Below are positions 42,103-51,598 of a DNA stretch of 64,000 nt, piece by piece. How positions within the stretch are numbered: the first letter of the stretch is position 1; every line of letters starts with the position of its first letter. The stretch lies in the NCBI GenBank assembly GCA_041394985.1, contig JAWLBI010000001.1:2976001-3040000 (forward strand), in the 5' to 3' direction. The position numbers and the translations under genes are program-made. Under the pieces are notes generated by a model, which saw only the letters and a list, made by a program, of their open reading frames with translations, made no database searches and was not told the DNA's origin. The stretch comes from JAGLON01 sp041394985 (lineage in GTDB: Bacteria > Zixibacteria > MSB-5A5 > GN15 > JAAZOE01).

Positions 42103-42138
42103 AAAAAAAAGCAGGCAAAGGATAAATCTTTACCTGCT
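42103..42138 (-). terminator. Terminator of the first RHS gene
   Basis: On the minus strand gcaggtaaag / ctttgcctgc with a seven-base loop is followed by eight T. It lies about 22 bases after the RHS stop codon and directly abuts the IS200-type element. Confidence 0.93.
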
Positions 42139-42160
42139 CTATCGCATTGAAAATCAAGAC

Positions 42161-45100
42161 TTAGAAAATATACCCAATTTCGGCGCCCCAAGAGTTTGTA
42201 TATGTTTGTATATACGCTTCATACTCAAACTTATTGGCGTGACTCCATTTTTTATTAGCCAAGGCTCGCCACCATGCGGAATGTTCCATGGAGTAGATAT
42301 CATCAGGCTCTGGAATTGAGCCTTTGCGCCAGTTCTCATATAGATATAATCCATTCAAGGCCGGCCCAAATCTCTCACTTTGGATCGTGTGAACGAATTC
42401 ATGGCGAAGCAAAACTGCGCGCTCCTCATCGTTCATCCGCTTCCATTTTTCGCCGTTCAGCAAAATATTATGGCCATATGATATTCCGTTGGCATGGAAG
42501 ATCCTACCGGTATAGTAATCAAACAAGCCGCCTTTATAAATAATTGCCATTCGATGCCGACCATGACTTTCCCAAGTCGCCAGGTTTGGCAAATCCGCAG
42601 GATTCCCTGTATAGTAGGATGCATAGGTACCCATAAAAGCTGTCCCTGCCACGAACTTGTCTATTTGGTGGTACCTGGTAGTAAAATATGCCCCTGCGAA
42701 ATTGCCTTCCATAACATTCTGAACCGCATTATATCGATTCACCCATTTGCCCATGAAATTACCCGCCTTGGCCGAGTAGTAGGCTCCTTTCAATGGGTAT
42801 TTAACATACCAATGACTCAATGGCCCCTCTGTGGCGCTGCTCCAGCTGCCAAGTTTCCCGAGAGGATTGACTTTTGCCACCCCATAGGTAATCATACTTA
42901 CCGTAAACGAGCTGAGCCACATTTGGAACAGATCATTTCGCTCGCCTGAGGAAGCCGCTATTGCGACATCCATAGTAGCAAATGCCGCGGCAGTTATAAT
43001 CGGCGCCCAGAAGAAGTTGCCATCCGGATCCATTCCCAAAACAGGGCTGTTTCCAGCAAACATATATCGATGCGGATATTGCCTTTTTTTATCGGCAGTA
43101 ATAAATTGACCAGTCTCGGGATTGTAATATCGTGAGCCAAAATTGAATAAATCGAAAGATGACGCTTGATCAAGCTCTTTATCGGAGTATGTGAAGCGCG
43201 GATAATAGTTGCCTGATGAGCTTGCCATCTTGGCAAATGGCATGTAATTACCGCTAAATGCCACATATGGCTGATAGCCGAAGCGGGCTGACATCGTCAA
43301 GCGGTTTGACTCCTGGTGATCAGTAATGTTGTAGTAGAAGTAATTGTCACTATTGTACCGGTACGTGGCAATTCTTCCTGTCGGTCCGGGAATATAATAT
43401 TCCGCTACAATATCACCCTTGTCAAACGTTGCAATGACTATCCCGCGATCATACAAGTAATATGTCTCTTTACTCACAGTCTTCTTGCATGATTTCTTTT
43501 CGGTGCTATCCTCAGACTCATGATCGTCGACAAGTTGCGTTTTCGAATCGAGACCGTCCAATTTAGTTAACGACTTGCCGCCATCTATTGGCACTTCATA
43601 CGGATCCGGCGGATCGCAATCGACCAGAATCTGATAGGTGTATCGCTTGACAATCCTCTGTTCAGCCTCATCATAGGCGAAGTACAAGGTGTCATTATTA
43701 CCATTGTACAAATTCGGCTCTAGTGAAGCCATTTCCAGTAAATTGCGATAATTATATTGCAGTTGATATAAACCACTTCGGGAATCGCGAGTCAGATTAC
43801 CGACAGCATCATAATCAAGAAAATCTGCAATTGTACAACCAGTGTACCATGCCAGACGAGATGTATTCGTCCAATATATGTAATCCGTCACAACCGTATT
43901 CTCGGTCTTGCTCATTCGCATACCGAGGGCATTATAATCATAATTACAGTTGCGCCATGTATCGGTTAAATGCTCAGCATTTACCAAATAGCCCAAGTCA
44001 TTATATGTATAGCGATACCCGTGACTTTGCAGGCCCGTAGTCCCAGAAACTCTCGAGTCAATAGTCCTAACCCGACCATTAAAGTATGCGGAAGGATCGG
44101 TATCGCCATATTCATATGTCTGGGCGAAATGGATACTGTCGGCCCCGCCACCTACGCTGGAAGAGTCGACATCGTTGATGTCGTTTATTGAGATGAGATT
44201 GCCTCGCGAATTATAAGACAGCGTATACGGTTGGATAATGGTCGTATCAATGACACCACCGCCGACATCGACGGCATGCAAACCATAATCCATGCCAACG
44301 ATTTCTGATCGGGCATCATACCCGTACCTGGCATACACTTTTTTCGATTGCCCAGAAAGGGTATTGCCGCTAATCAATTCAGTCGTTCTGTCGAGTTTAT
44401 CATGCTCGTAATTCACGCGACGGATTCCAGTCGTACTCGGATATCGAGGAATAAGAGTCGTTTCTATCAGATTCTTATTTCGATCGTACACATGCCCAAT
44501 AGCCTTACGATAATAGAGGTTGGGCAGTTTCGTGATGATCGTATCAGAATTCCTTTCAGGATAATAGGCGTACTCTCGATAATAAGAACTATCGGTATTC
44601 TCGGTACGGATAAGCATCGACGGAGCCAATAACGTATCATTGTACCAATTGACGATGTAATTGTACATCCAGCGATACTTCACATCCGGATTGAAATAGG
44701 CAAACGGGAAAGTTCGCACATCGGCCCATGTCTGGTTGAAATACATATTGGCCGAATCCATGACGCCTTCTTCAATCTTATGTCCGTTTTCATCATATTT
44801 GAAATAGACAAATTGATTGAGAAGCGACCGGTTGCCATTCTGTGTAAACCTTACTCTTCCGACGCGATCATAAATAATGCGAATCATCCCTTGATCGCGG
44901 TTCCAAGTGCTGTCAATTCGACTCAGAGTATTATAGTAGTTTCTCTGAATGGGGATTTCAGCCGTGCCCAACAGCGTGTCGATGTAAATGGCGGTATCTC
45001 GCCCGAGTAAGTCAGTGTACTTGATAGTACTTGTCTGCCGTGGGCTGCCGTTATCGTAGCGGGCAATAGATTTTGAAAACCTGCCCCATTTATCAGCCAT

Positions 45101-48100
45101 GCTAAGTGTGACGACTGAATCGGCATCTACCAGGCTGTCGACAATGAGTTCATTAGCAACATCGACCCGGTGCCCATGCCTGTTCACATGCCCTGAAGAG
45201 ATATTCCATGTCTCACCGGGATTTCCCGTAGAATCGACCCTGCTCACGACCTTATCACTGTATACGATTTGTTTATATGGATAGCCGTCACAGTCAGCCC
45301 CCGGACCGGAGGCGCTGTAATAGAGCGCCATTTCGCTCGCCACCTGAGAAGCATTACTATAATCGAACAGCCCGCTTGGAGCGATCAAATCCGTATACGG
45401 TAGATATTCGCGAACAACTCGATCCCGAGAGTCGATTTCCTTGATATCGGTCACAAGTATATCACCAGCTCCCGTAGAATTCGTGCCCGTACGAGTTTGC
45501 ACGATACGGCCGAATCCGTCAAAGAACGACACACTGACCGTAGAATCCGAATCGCTGCGGAAGATTGTCGATTTAATCCAGTTCAATCCATCCGATGTCG
45601 GTGCCATCGAATAATCCGTCTTTGTTAGTACTTCATTGCGATGATTCAGGCTCAGACTGTCGCGACCGAAAGTATCGTTTATCATCTTCGTCGCCACATT
45701 GTCGGGTCCGGCCATCGCCACGATTCGCCCGGAGACATCATCGTAGACATTCGAGTTGACCTCAGCGTCACACGGGTGGAACCGGACATCGTCAAACAAC
45801 GCCCACGCATCCGGCGGACAAGTACCGAAATCCTTCAAGGCTATTCTGAATTGAATTTCATCCATATTGTAATACACACCTGAGAGATCGAAAATGCCCT
45901 GGATTTTCGTCCATTGAGTGTCGCTGACATTTGAAAACTCATAAGTACCATGCGGGACAGTGATCGGATACCCATAGCTATCCCAGGCAAAGCAGTAAAC
46001 ATTTACGGTATGTGATGCTTTGACCCAGGCGGAGAAATAATATCGAGTCGGAGAAAGACTATCCACGCTGATATTGCGTTTCGGTCCCCAGTTGTGATCC
46101 GTACTATTTGTATTCTCACGAATGCGGAAACTGTGATTGCCGGTGAACGCATCATCACCGATTATTTGGTGATGATAATCATTCAACATTACCCAGCCGT
46201 CCCAGTCATATCCCTGTTCGAAGTCCTGCAGCAGGAATTCATTGGGCGTGCAGTTTGCCGCGTTGGCGATGATTTTTGTATCATTCTTATCAAGCTTCAC
46301 GCTCGATACCTCATTCATGCCATTCTTCGATGCGACAACCGAACCATATTGATTGAAGCTGCTACCATCACCAAGGATATCATTGATGATTGTCATCCCA
46401 TATTCATTTGTCGGATTGGTCCATGTATGCGATTGGGTTTGCGTCCAATTGCCATGTTTCTCGAATTCGTACCCTTCCTTCTTAAGCACCGTCAGCGTAC
46501 CGCTGCTGTCGTATAGGCGAATTCTTTTTGAAATCTGCGTCAACGCATTGTCGGCCAACATGTCGGAATATTCGGGTAAATCTGCCGCATATTCGACAGA
46601 ATCAACCATAAACGTGTTGGCATTTTTGAATAACGTGCGCGTCGCCACCCCTCGGCCGTATTCGGATTCATATGTAAACCGAACATCCGAGGCCAGAAGA
46701 TCCTTGCGCGTATGGACAGAATCGAGTTGAATTCTGAAGACCTGGTCCGGGTATCCATCCGGATGATAGACCGAATAATACGATCGTATTGAATCGTTAC
46801 AGACGGAGGAATTATCCCCTGCTGAATACGAGTACTGGAGATACTCGAGACCATCCAGTAAATAACCGCCGTTCGATAAGCCGAATATCGAGGAGCTCTC
46901 CAGGTCCGGGAAGGTGAATCCCGGAATACCGGATACCGAGAACGTATTGTTGTCGATATCGTTGTAGAAACAGTGGACCTGGAAACCGTCGCTTGTTTCG
47001 ATACCGTCAAAATACGGCAATGAGACCGACGTCCTTGCAAAGCGAGGCGCCGTCGAGGATTTATCCAGTAACGCGCCATAATAGCTTAAGTCGACGCGAA
47101 CCGGAAGGGTATCGTTTGTCGTTCGATAGGCGAGTATATGATCGACGACCGGAACCACCGCCTTTCCTGCGAATTGCTTTCCGTATCTCTTAAAGCAATA
47201 GTACTTCGTTTCATGCGCCAGCTTCTGGGCGATATAGAAACTGGTCGGAGACGAAAAAGCCTGAATTCGCTGCGTCAGACTGGGTGTTGTCATATATCCC
47301 GACAAATCATAATCAACCCATTCGTCTTCCTCCCAGACGAATAAGATGACGTGTTTCGTGGCATTATTCATCGCGACGATGTAATCTTCCTGTACCGTGA
47401 ATGCATATGCACTCGGATACCCGTCGCATGGATCCGCAATATATCTTGTCGTATCCGCGTCATATCTACTCGTATCACCGACAAAAGCACTGCTCAATAG
47501 GGTTTCTGTCGCAGTCCAGGTCGTATCGCCGAGCAGCCGTTTAGCTTTGAGCACTCCATTCGGCGCCAGCGTGACAACCAGGTTGTCAAACGCTCTGAGT
47601 TGATAATTCGACTGGACATAGCCATAGTCTTCAATTGCCCACTGCGGAGCACCGACCCACTGCCATATGCGCAAATCATTGTTATGTTCAGTCACGACTA
47701 AATTATCAGCTGAAAACATCCTGTCATAGTAGATACCGCCACTGCTGTAACTATGATATACATTCCTCTGTGGCGTTTTGACCCAACCGGAAGGTCCTCT
47801 CACTGCGGAGACAACGTAGTTATCGAATATATCCGGAGGATAATAACCATAATCCAGCGAGTATCTGTATTTTTCCCAGAATATAACATTGCCTGCGATC
47901 ACACGAGCCTTGGGGCAGACAAGTGAGTCATACTGGCTATATGTATAATATCTCGCAGTGACCTCAAGTGTGTCTGGCGCCAGCCAGGATGATCCGCTCC
48001 ACTCGGTGACACCAAGATGTGTACTGGGGTAGGTTTCACTTCCATAGAGGCCATTATCGACCGGCCAGACACAAATATTGTCGCTCTGCATTGCGCGGTC

Positions 48101-50110
48101 ATTCGCCACGTACTGCATCATCGCAGCCTCAAGATTAGGCGCAATTGACAATGTTTGTGTACCATACTGATATTTTGCATAGATCGATTTGGATCTTGTT
48201 TCTGAAGAATAGTTGCGGCCGAAATGAATAAATGCCAAATCAGGGGAACAGTTGTAATTCAAGATAAAGACCGGCTCTCCCCAGTTGCCCGCATCATTAT
48301 ATTTGTACAACTTGTTCTCGATCCAATCGCCATCATCGTATTTATACATATAACAATAGCGAGTCTGCCACCCATTAAAATAAATGTTTCCCCAGTAATC
48401 CTCGACAAAGGTCGCATCATTATCGTATGCCATAATATAGTCATTACCGGCAATTAATTTAACGCGCGCGCCTACCGGCGTCCAGGATATTGGGACATTT
48501 TCGACTTTCCAATACCCGTCCATCCACCTTCGGACAACGATGCGGTGATTTGCCCGATCATACCGCGCCATCCAGCCATCGGATGAGACAATTGGAAAGT
48601 CTTCTTTCTGATTCGAAGAATGCGAGATTGACTCCCAATCCCAAAAACCGTTCCAGGTACCGAATAAATCTTTGTTGTCTGGGTATGTTATATCGAAAGA
48701 GTAATGCCATTGGCCACTGTAGTATGTAGAATCGACTTGATAGCTGACATCCCCCGGCAAGCCGACCGTATCATATGGATCGGTTGAATGTTTAATATAG
48801 TACGATCTGTCCAAATAGAATAGATCTGATCCGACTGAAATATTATACCGCTCCATATCTTCAGAGAGTACGACTGATAAGTCGGCGAAATTGCTGTCAC
48901 TCTCAATTGTGTCGTACGCTATATCAAATGTGCCGCTATTGGGATTAGTTACTGATTTGATCGCCCCGAAGTTTATATCGGACGTATTCGTGTAATAATC
49001 GAAATGGACCGGAGGCAGCTCCGAGTCACCCAGCACTGAGATTTGATAAATATTGGTTAAAACAAGTTTCTTTAATGCATCATCACCGCTAGGATTCAAA
49101 TAGCTGTAAGTCAACAATACACCGGAAACATCGACGCCATCCGCATTCATTGCGATTATGCTATCCAGTTTAAGTGTACTGTAATACTGCATTTTACTCG
49201 AATAGTACAATCGCGAGTAATCCTGTCGAGAGGAATACGTGAACCTGAGGCTTTCCCCTCCGGGGACCGTTATTTCGGATATATGCGATGCACGCGTAAA
49301 GGTGCTCACTGTCGAAGCCGAAGAATAACCGGTAAAAACGGTAACGGTCGCCAATTCCTGATTATATGAATATTCAATGGAATTTAATCCTTCAGCATCT
49401 TCAAGACTCGCAAGATCCCATTGGGTGGGATAAAGTTCCGGGTACCGCGATGCAGCTGGTAGTAACGAGTTTTCCCAGCGAAGGCCATACCGAGTCGCAT
49501 TCCGCAAAGTACCATCGTCTAAATCGCCAAACGTATAGACTTCACCGTTTTCCTTCTTTATCGTCCAACCGATCACACATGTGATGCCGGCGACGGAACC
49601 GGTATGCCGGGTTATTATCCATGGTTGACCGGTGATAGTCGTATAAGTATTCGTTCCAGTAGAAATAAGTTCATATACATTATCGCCGGAAAAGTACAAA
49701 TATTTGTCATCAGTCAATTCAATCGTACCAAATGTGGTCGCTTGAATAGTCTCCAAGGGAAGCCTAAACCCCAGCCCGACTTCGGACACTTGGTTCTGGT
49801 AATTCGGGAGGTGGACAGTATTTTTTACCGCTCCAAAATACGACAATGCCACATCCACATTCATCCCATTACGTCCTTGAATGGACAGCAGATTGTACAT
49901 CTCCTTGTGCTGACCTGAGAATAGATCGACCAGGCCGGAGACATTAAGACTGGTACTTGCCAGAGTATTTCCGCCATCTCCACTCGATGCTGCCTTGCCT
50001 GTTTTGTTTAGACGCATTCCATCCTGCCCCAGGATGATGCTCCAGGAGAATAGCAAGAGACAGACACAGAGCAAAATGACATTACTTAGTATTTTGTTTT
50101 TAAAAACCAT
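42161..50110 (-). CDS. Giant secreted RHS/YD-repeat protein with HExxH C-terminal domain (RHS-1)
   Basis: The product has 2649 residues. A Sec signal peptide (ILSNVILLCVCLLLFSWSII) precedes a long RHS trunk with YD-type repeats. Residues about 1300-1450 hold a jelly-roll, carbohydrate-binding-like module (LLQDFEQGYDWDGW, NHSFRIREN, PDAWALFDDVRF). The RHS core is at about 2235-2365: GPTGRIATYRYNSDNYFYY, DLFNFGSRYYNPETGQFITA, MFAGNSPVLGMDPDGN. The roughly 285 residues after DPDGN differ from the paralogue and include hydrophobic stretches and HEFVH at 2570-2574, followed about 55 residues later by EYEA, a gluzincin-like zinc-peptidase arrangement. RHS trunks usually encapsulate a C-terminal effector. 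Closely related to the gene at 51599-59542. No immunity gene was recognised downstream, where insertion sequences begin. Start ATG with GAGGGTG upstream. Confidence 0.9.
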   Translation of the reverse strand: MVFKNKILSNVILLCVCLLLFSWSIILGQDGMRLNKTGKAASSGDGGNTLASTSLNVSGLVDLFSGQHKEMYNLLSIQGRNGMNVDVALSYFGAVKNTVHLPNYQNQVSEVGLGFRLPLETIQATTFGTIELTDDKYLYFSGDNVYELISTGTNTYTTITGQPWIITRHTGSVAGITCVIGWTIKKENGEVYTFGDLDDGTLRNATRYGLRWENSLLPAASRYPELYPTQWDLASLEDAEGLNSIEYSYNQELATVTVFTGYSSASTVSTFTRASHISEITVPGGESLRFTYSSRQDYSRLYYSSKMQYYSTLKLDSIIAMNADGVDVSGVLLTYSYLNPSGDDALKKLVLTNIYQISVLGDSELPPVHFDYYTNTSDINFGAIKSVTNPNSGTFDIAYDTIESDSNFADLSVVLSEDMERYNISVGSDLFYLDRSYYIKHSTDPYDTVGLPGDVSYQVDSTYYSGQWHYSFDITYPDNKDLFGTWNGFWDWESISHSSNQKEDFPIVSSDGWMARYDRANHRIVVRRWMDGYWKVENVPISWTPVGARVKLIAGNDYIMAYDNDATFVEDYWGNIYFNGWQTRYCYMYKYDDGDWIENKLYKYNDAGNWGEPVFILNYNCSPDLAFIHFGRNYSSETRSKSIYAKYQYGTQTLSIAPNLEAAMMQYVANDRAMQSDNICVWPVDNGLYGSETYPSTHLGVTEWSGSSWLAPDTLEVTARYYTYSQYDSLVCPKARVIAGNVIFWEKYRYSLDYGYYPPDIFDNYVVSAVRGPSGWVKTPQRNVYHSYSSGGIYYDRMFSADNLVVTEHNNDLRIWQWVGAPQWAIEDYGYVQSNYQLRAFDNLVVTLAPNGVLKAKRLLGDTTWTATETLLSSAFVGDTSRYDADTTRYIADPCDGYPSAYAFTVQEDYIVAMNNATKHVILFVWEEDEWVDYDLSGYMTTPSLTQRIQAFSSPTSFYIAQKLAHETKYYCFKRYGKQFAGKAVVPVVDHILAYRTTNDTLPVRVDLSYYGALLDKSSTAPRFARTSVSLPYFDGIETSDGFQVHCFYNDIDNNTFSVSGIPGFTFPDLESSSIFGLSNGGYLLDGLEYLQYSYSAGDNSSVCNDSIRSYYSVYHPDGYPDQVFRIQLDSVHTRKDLLASDVRFTYESEYGRGVATRTLFKNANTFMVDSVEYAADLPEYSDMLADNALTQISKRIRLYDSSGTLTVLKKEGYEFEKHGNWTQTQSHTWTNPTNEYGMTIINDILGDGSSFNQYGSVVASKNGMNEVSSVKLDKNDTKIIANAANCTPNEFLLQDFEQGYDWDGWVMLNDYHHQIIGDDAFTGNHSFRIRENTNSTDHNWGPKRNISVDSLSPTRYYFSAWVKASHTVNVYCFAWDSYGYPITVPHGTYEFSNVSDTQWTKIQGIFDLSGVYYNMDEIQFRIALKDFGTCPPDAWALFDDVRFHPCDAEVNSNVYDDVSGRIVAMAGPDNVATKMINDTFGRDSLSLNHRNEVLTKTDYSMAPTSDGLNWIKSTIFRSDSDSTVSVSFFDGFGRIVQTRTGTNSTGAGDILVTDIKEIDSRDRVVREYLPYTDLIAPSGLFDYSNASQVASEMALYYSASGPGADCDGYPYKQIVYSDKVVSRVDSTGNPGETWNISSGHVNRHGHRVDVANELIVDSLVDADSVVTLSMADKWGRFSKSIARYDNGSPRQTSTIKYTDLLGRDTAIYIDTLLGTAEIPIQRNYYNTLSRIDSTWNRDQGMIRIIYDRVGRVRFTQNGNRSLLNQFVYFKYDENGHKIEEGVMDSANMYFNQTWADVRTFPFAYFNPDVKYRWMYNYIVNWYNDTLLAPSMLIRTENTDSSYYREYAYYPERNSDTIITKLPNLYYRKAIGHVYDRNKNLIETTLIPRYPSTTGIRRVNYEHDKLDRTTELISGNTLSGQSKKVYARYGYDARSEIVGMDYGLHAVDVGGGVIDTTIIQPYTLSYNSRGNLISINDINDVDSSSVGGGADSIHFAQTYEYGDTDPSAYFNGRVRTIDSRVSGTTGLQSHGYRYTYNDLGYLVNAEHLTDTWRNCNYDYNALGMRMSKTENTVVTDYIYWTNTSRLAWYTGCTIADFLDYDAVGNLTRDSRSGLYQLQYNYRNLLEMASLEPNLYNGNNDTLYFAYDEAEQRIVKRYTYQILVDCDPPDPYEVPIDGGKSLTKLDGLDSKTQLVDDHESEDSTEKKSCKKTVSKETYYLYDRGIVIATFDKGDIVAEYYIPGPTGRIATYRYNSDNYFYYNITDHQESNRLTMSARFGYQPYVAFSGNYMPFAKMASSSGNYYPRFTYSDKELDQASSFDLFNFGSRYYNPETGQFITADKKRQYPHRYMFAGNSPVLGMDPDGNFFWAPIITAAAFATMDVAIAASSGERNDLFQMWLSSFTVSMITYGVAKVNPLGKLGSWSSATEGPLSHWYVKYPLKGAYYSAKAGNFMGKWVNRYNAVQNVMEGNFAGAYFTTRYHQIDKFVAGTAFMGTYASYYTGNPADLPNLATWESHGRHRMAIIYKGGLFDYYTGRIFHANGISYGHNILLNGEKWKRMNDEERAVLLRHEFVHTIQSERFGPALNGLYLYENWRKGSIPEPDDIYSMEHSAWWRALANKKWSHANKFEYEAYIQTYTNSWGAEIGYIF

Positions 50111-50189
50111 TGCGCACCCTCACTTATTTTGATTCTCCGCGCTAACATTGATAGATACACCTTTCGATATCCATATTGAATATGACATT

Positions 50190-50216
50190 GATGCCGGATG
50201 TTTATGACCCGGCATC
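50190..50216. repeat. Hairpin between the cysteine-rich gene and RHS-1
   Basis: GATGCCGG and CCGGCATC form a perfect eight-base stem with an 11-base loop. No T run follows on either strand. It may be a leader structure, RNA-processing site or weak attenuator upstream of RHS-1. Confidence 0.45.
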
Positions 50217-50284
50217 GATAAAATAGCGTTGTGACGATAAATGACTACTTTGCAATAGCCCATATTCGTCGGATTACGGCACTA

Positions 50285-50587
50285 TTATTCCCCGCCATCC
50301 GGTGGCTGTTCGTACGGGATTGGGTACTTACTGCTTTTGGGCGGGCAAGTGGAACAGTACGTATAGTAACCGCAATACGTCCAGTCCTGATTATATCCCA
50401 CCCAATGCTCCACGATAACCCCGTCCGGGCCCGATGGGCATGAACACGGGATACTCGTGAAATTATATCCACTACTGTAATAGTAACACCACAATGCCTG
50501 TGCCTCGCCATGCGAGACCAGGGATATCCCTAATCCAACTGAAAAGGCGAAGACAAAAGTCGCCATGACAACAATGGACTTTTTCAT
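50285..50587 (-). CDS. Small secreted six-cysteine protein
   Basis: The product has 100 residues. A strong signal peptide (residues 1-31, VVMATFVFAFSVGLGISLVS ... GEAQA) leaves a mature part of about 69 residues with six cysteines (34, 48, 50, 72, 78, 81), many Tyr, Trp and Pro, and an acidic end. It looks like a small disulfide-stabilised secreted protein. The start is firm: AAAGGAGG lies seven bases before the ATG. It is 40 bases downstream of the thioredoxin-like gene and 174 bases upstream of RHS-1, all on one strand. The layout recalls short Cys-containing exported peptides such as the NVEALA group of Bacteroidetes, but I cannot assign it to that family. Confidence 0.8.
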   Translation of the reverse strand: MKKSIVVMATFVFAFSVGLGISLVSHGEAQALWCYYYSSGYNFTSIPCSCPSGPDGVIVEHWVGYNQDWTYCGYYTYCSTCPPKSSKYPIPYEQPPDGGE

Positions 50588-50627
50588 AAGCGTCCTCCTT
50601 TCATTAGTAGCGGTGAATTGCCTTATG

Positions 50628-51191
50628 TCACATACAATTGAGAATAAATTTCGAATTCACTCCGGGATTATATCCTGAAGAAATAAAGGCGATGTTACTA
50701 TCTGAATTGACGCCGAAAACTGTCGGAGACAGATCAATCGAGTACTTCTTAAGTTCTTCCGGTTCTACATAATACGACTCGACATCATACATCTCTCTAA
50801 AGTAGTCCGGATCATGCGACAGAAGAATGAAATCATAATCATTGCGGCGAAATACTTCCTCCTTTTTCATTTGATCTATAAATAATTGACATGGACCACA
50901 TCCCTCCGCCACAATGCCGATGACCACCCGTTTTCCTTTTATTATATTTTCCAATGCCAATTTCGTATGATCACCAGTCATAATATCCGAAAAAGGTAAT
51001 GGATCACCAATGCGCAATGTTGTCTTATTCTGCAAATTTTCAGCGTGAGTAGTATGTATACGAAATCTGTCGAGGAGGGATGTGTGTGAAGCAACAACAA
51101 TCCCAATCTCAACACCGGATACGATTAATACAAGAAGGCCAATGACGAACAATCCCGATCGTACGATTCGATTAATCACTTTGTTTTTCAT
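50628..51191 (-). CDS. Membrane-anchored thioredoxin-like (TlpA/redoxin) protein
   Basis: The product has 187 residues. One N-terminal membrane helix (GLFVIGLLVLIVSGVEIGIV) should anchor it with the domain in the periplasm. The domain begins with LRIGDPLPFSDI, a typical redoxin entry. The active site is Cys98-Gly-Pro-Cys101 in AEGCGPCQLF, and the cis-Pro is probably in LSPTVFGV. TlpA-like proteins reduce or oxidise exported thiols. It probably forms an operon with the six-cysteine protein just downstream, so that protein is a likely substrate. It ends in Asn-Cys-Met, a third cysteine. Its ribosome site is weak (agggtacc). Confidence 0.85.
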   Translation of the reverse strand: MKNKVINRIVRSGLFVIGLLVLIVSGVEIGIVVASHTSLLDRFRIHTTHAENLQNKTTLRIGDPLPFSDIMTGDHTKLALENIIKGKRVVIGIVAEGCGPCQLFIDQMKKEEVFRRNDYDFILLSHDPDYFREMYDVESYYVEPEELKKYSIDLSPTVFGVNSDSNIAFISSGYNPGVNSKFILNCM

Positions 51192-51598
51192 GGTACCCTA
51201 CAAAAGAGAATTTAGTGTGAAGTCAGTAATTCACTCACACAGAAAAAGACCTGCCATCCATTAGTATCTCTATTACACATGACATCTGTTTCTTACATGT
51301 AACTCGCACTTTAATTCATGTTTTAGTATTATTTTGTTTAGAGAGCTATATTACTCCGCACATCTATTGCCACATATTCTTTCATGTTGTAAATCCTTTG
51401 ATTGCCGGAGACTCCACGATATTAATTAATGTACCGTCAGCATCATATCTTACAAGGCGAACGATAGATTTATATACTATGCGTAATGTTGCGACATCCA
51501 TTTCAATCCATGTTATTATGACGACAACACCACGGAATTGAATATCGAATGCATATATGACATGAGTCCCCTGATAGATATCGGGGGACTCCTATTTA
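51192..51598. other. Intergenic region between the RHS-2 end and the thioredoxin-like gene
   Basis: About 400 AT-rich bases without a credible ORF. Near the RHS-2 end a hairpin GAGTCCCC / GGGGACTC (51564-51591) may stabilise or end the transcript, but it lacks a T run on the minus strand. The promoter of the thioredoxin-like/cysteine-rich pair should lie here; I could not place it. Confidence 0.4.

Larger units (their letters stand above)
41520..42103 (-). mobile_element. IS200/IS605-type insertion sequence (tnpA only)
   Basis: A single TnpA gene is flanked by subterminal hairpins. One end has ccaccggcc-gcag-ggccggtgg (41523-41544), the other caccgg-gtaaa-ccggtg (42074-42090) followed by gtttagaggac. 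Both share the CCGGTGG-TT core typical of the structured ends recognised by these single-strand transposases. Exact ends cannot be set without an empty site. No tnpB accompanies it. Confidence 0.75.
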
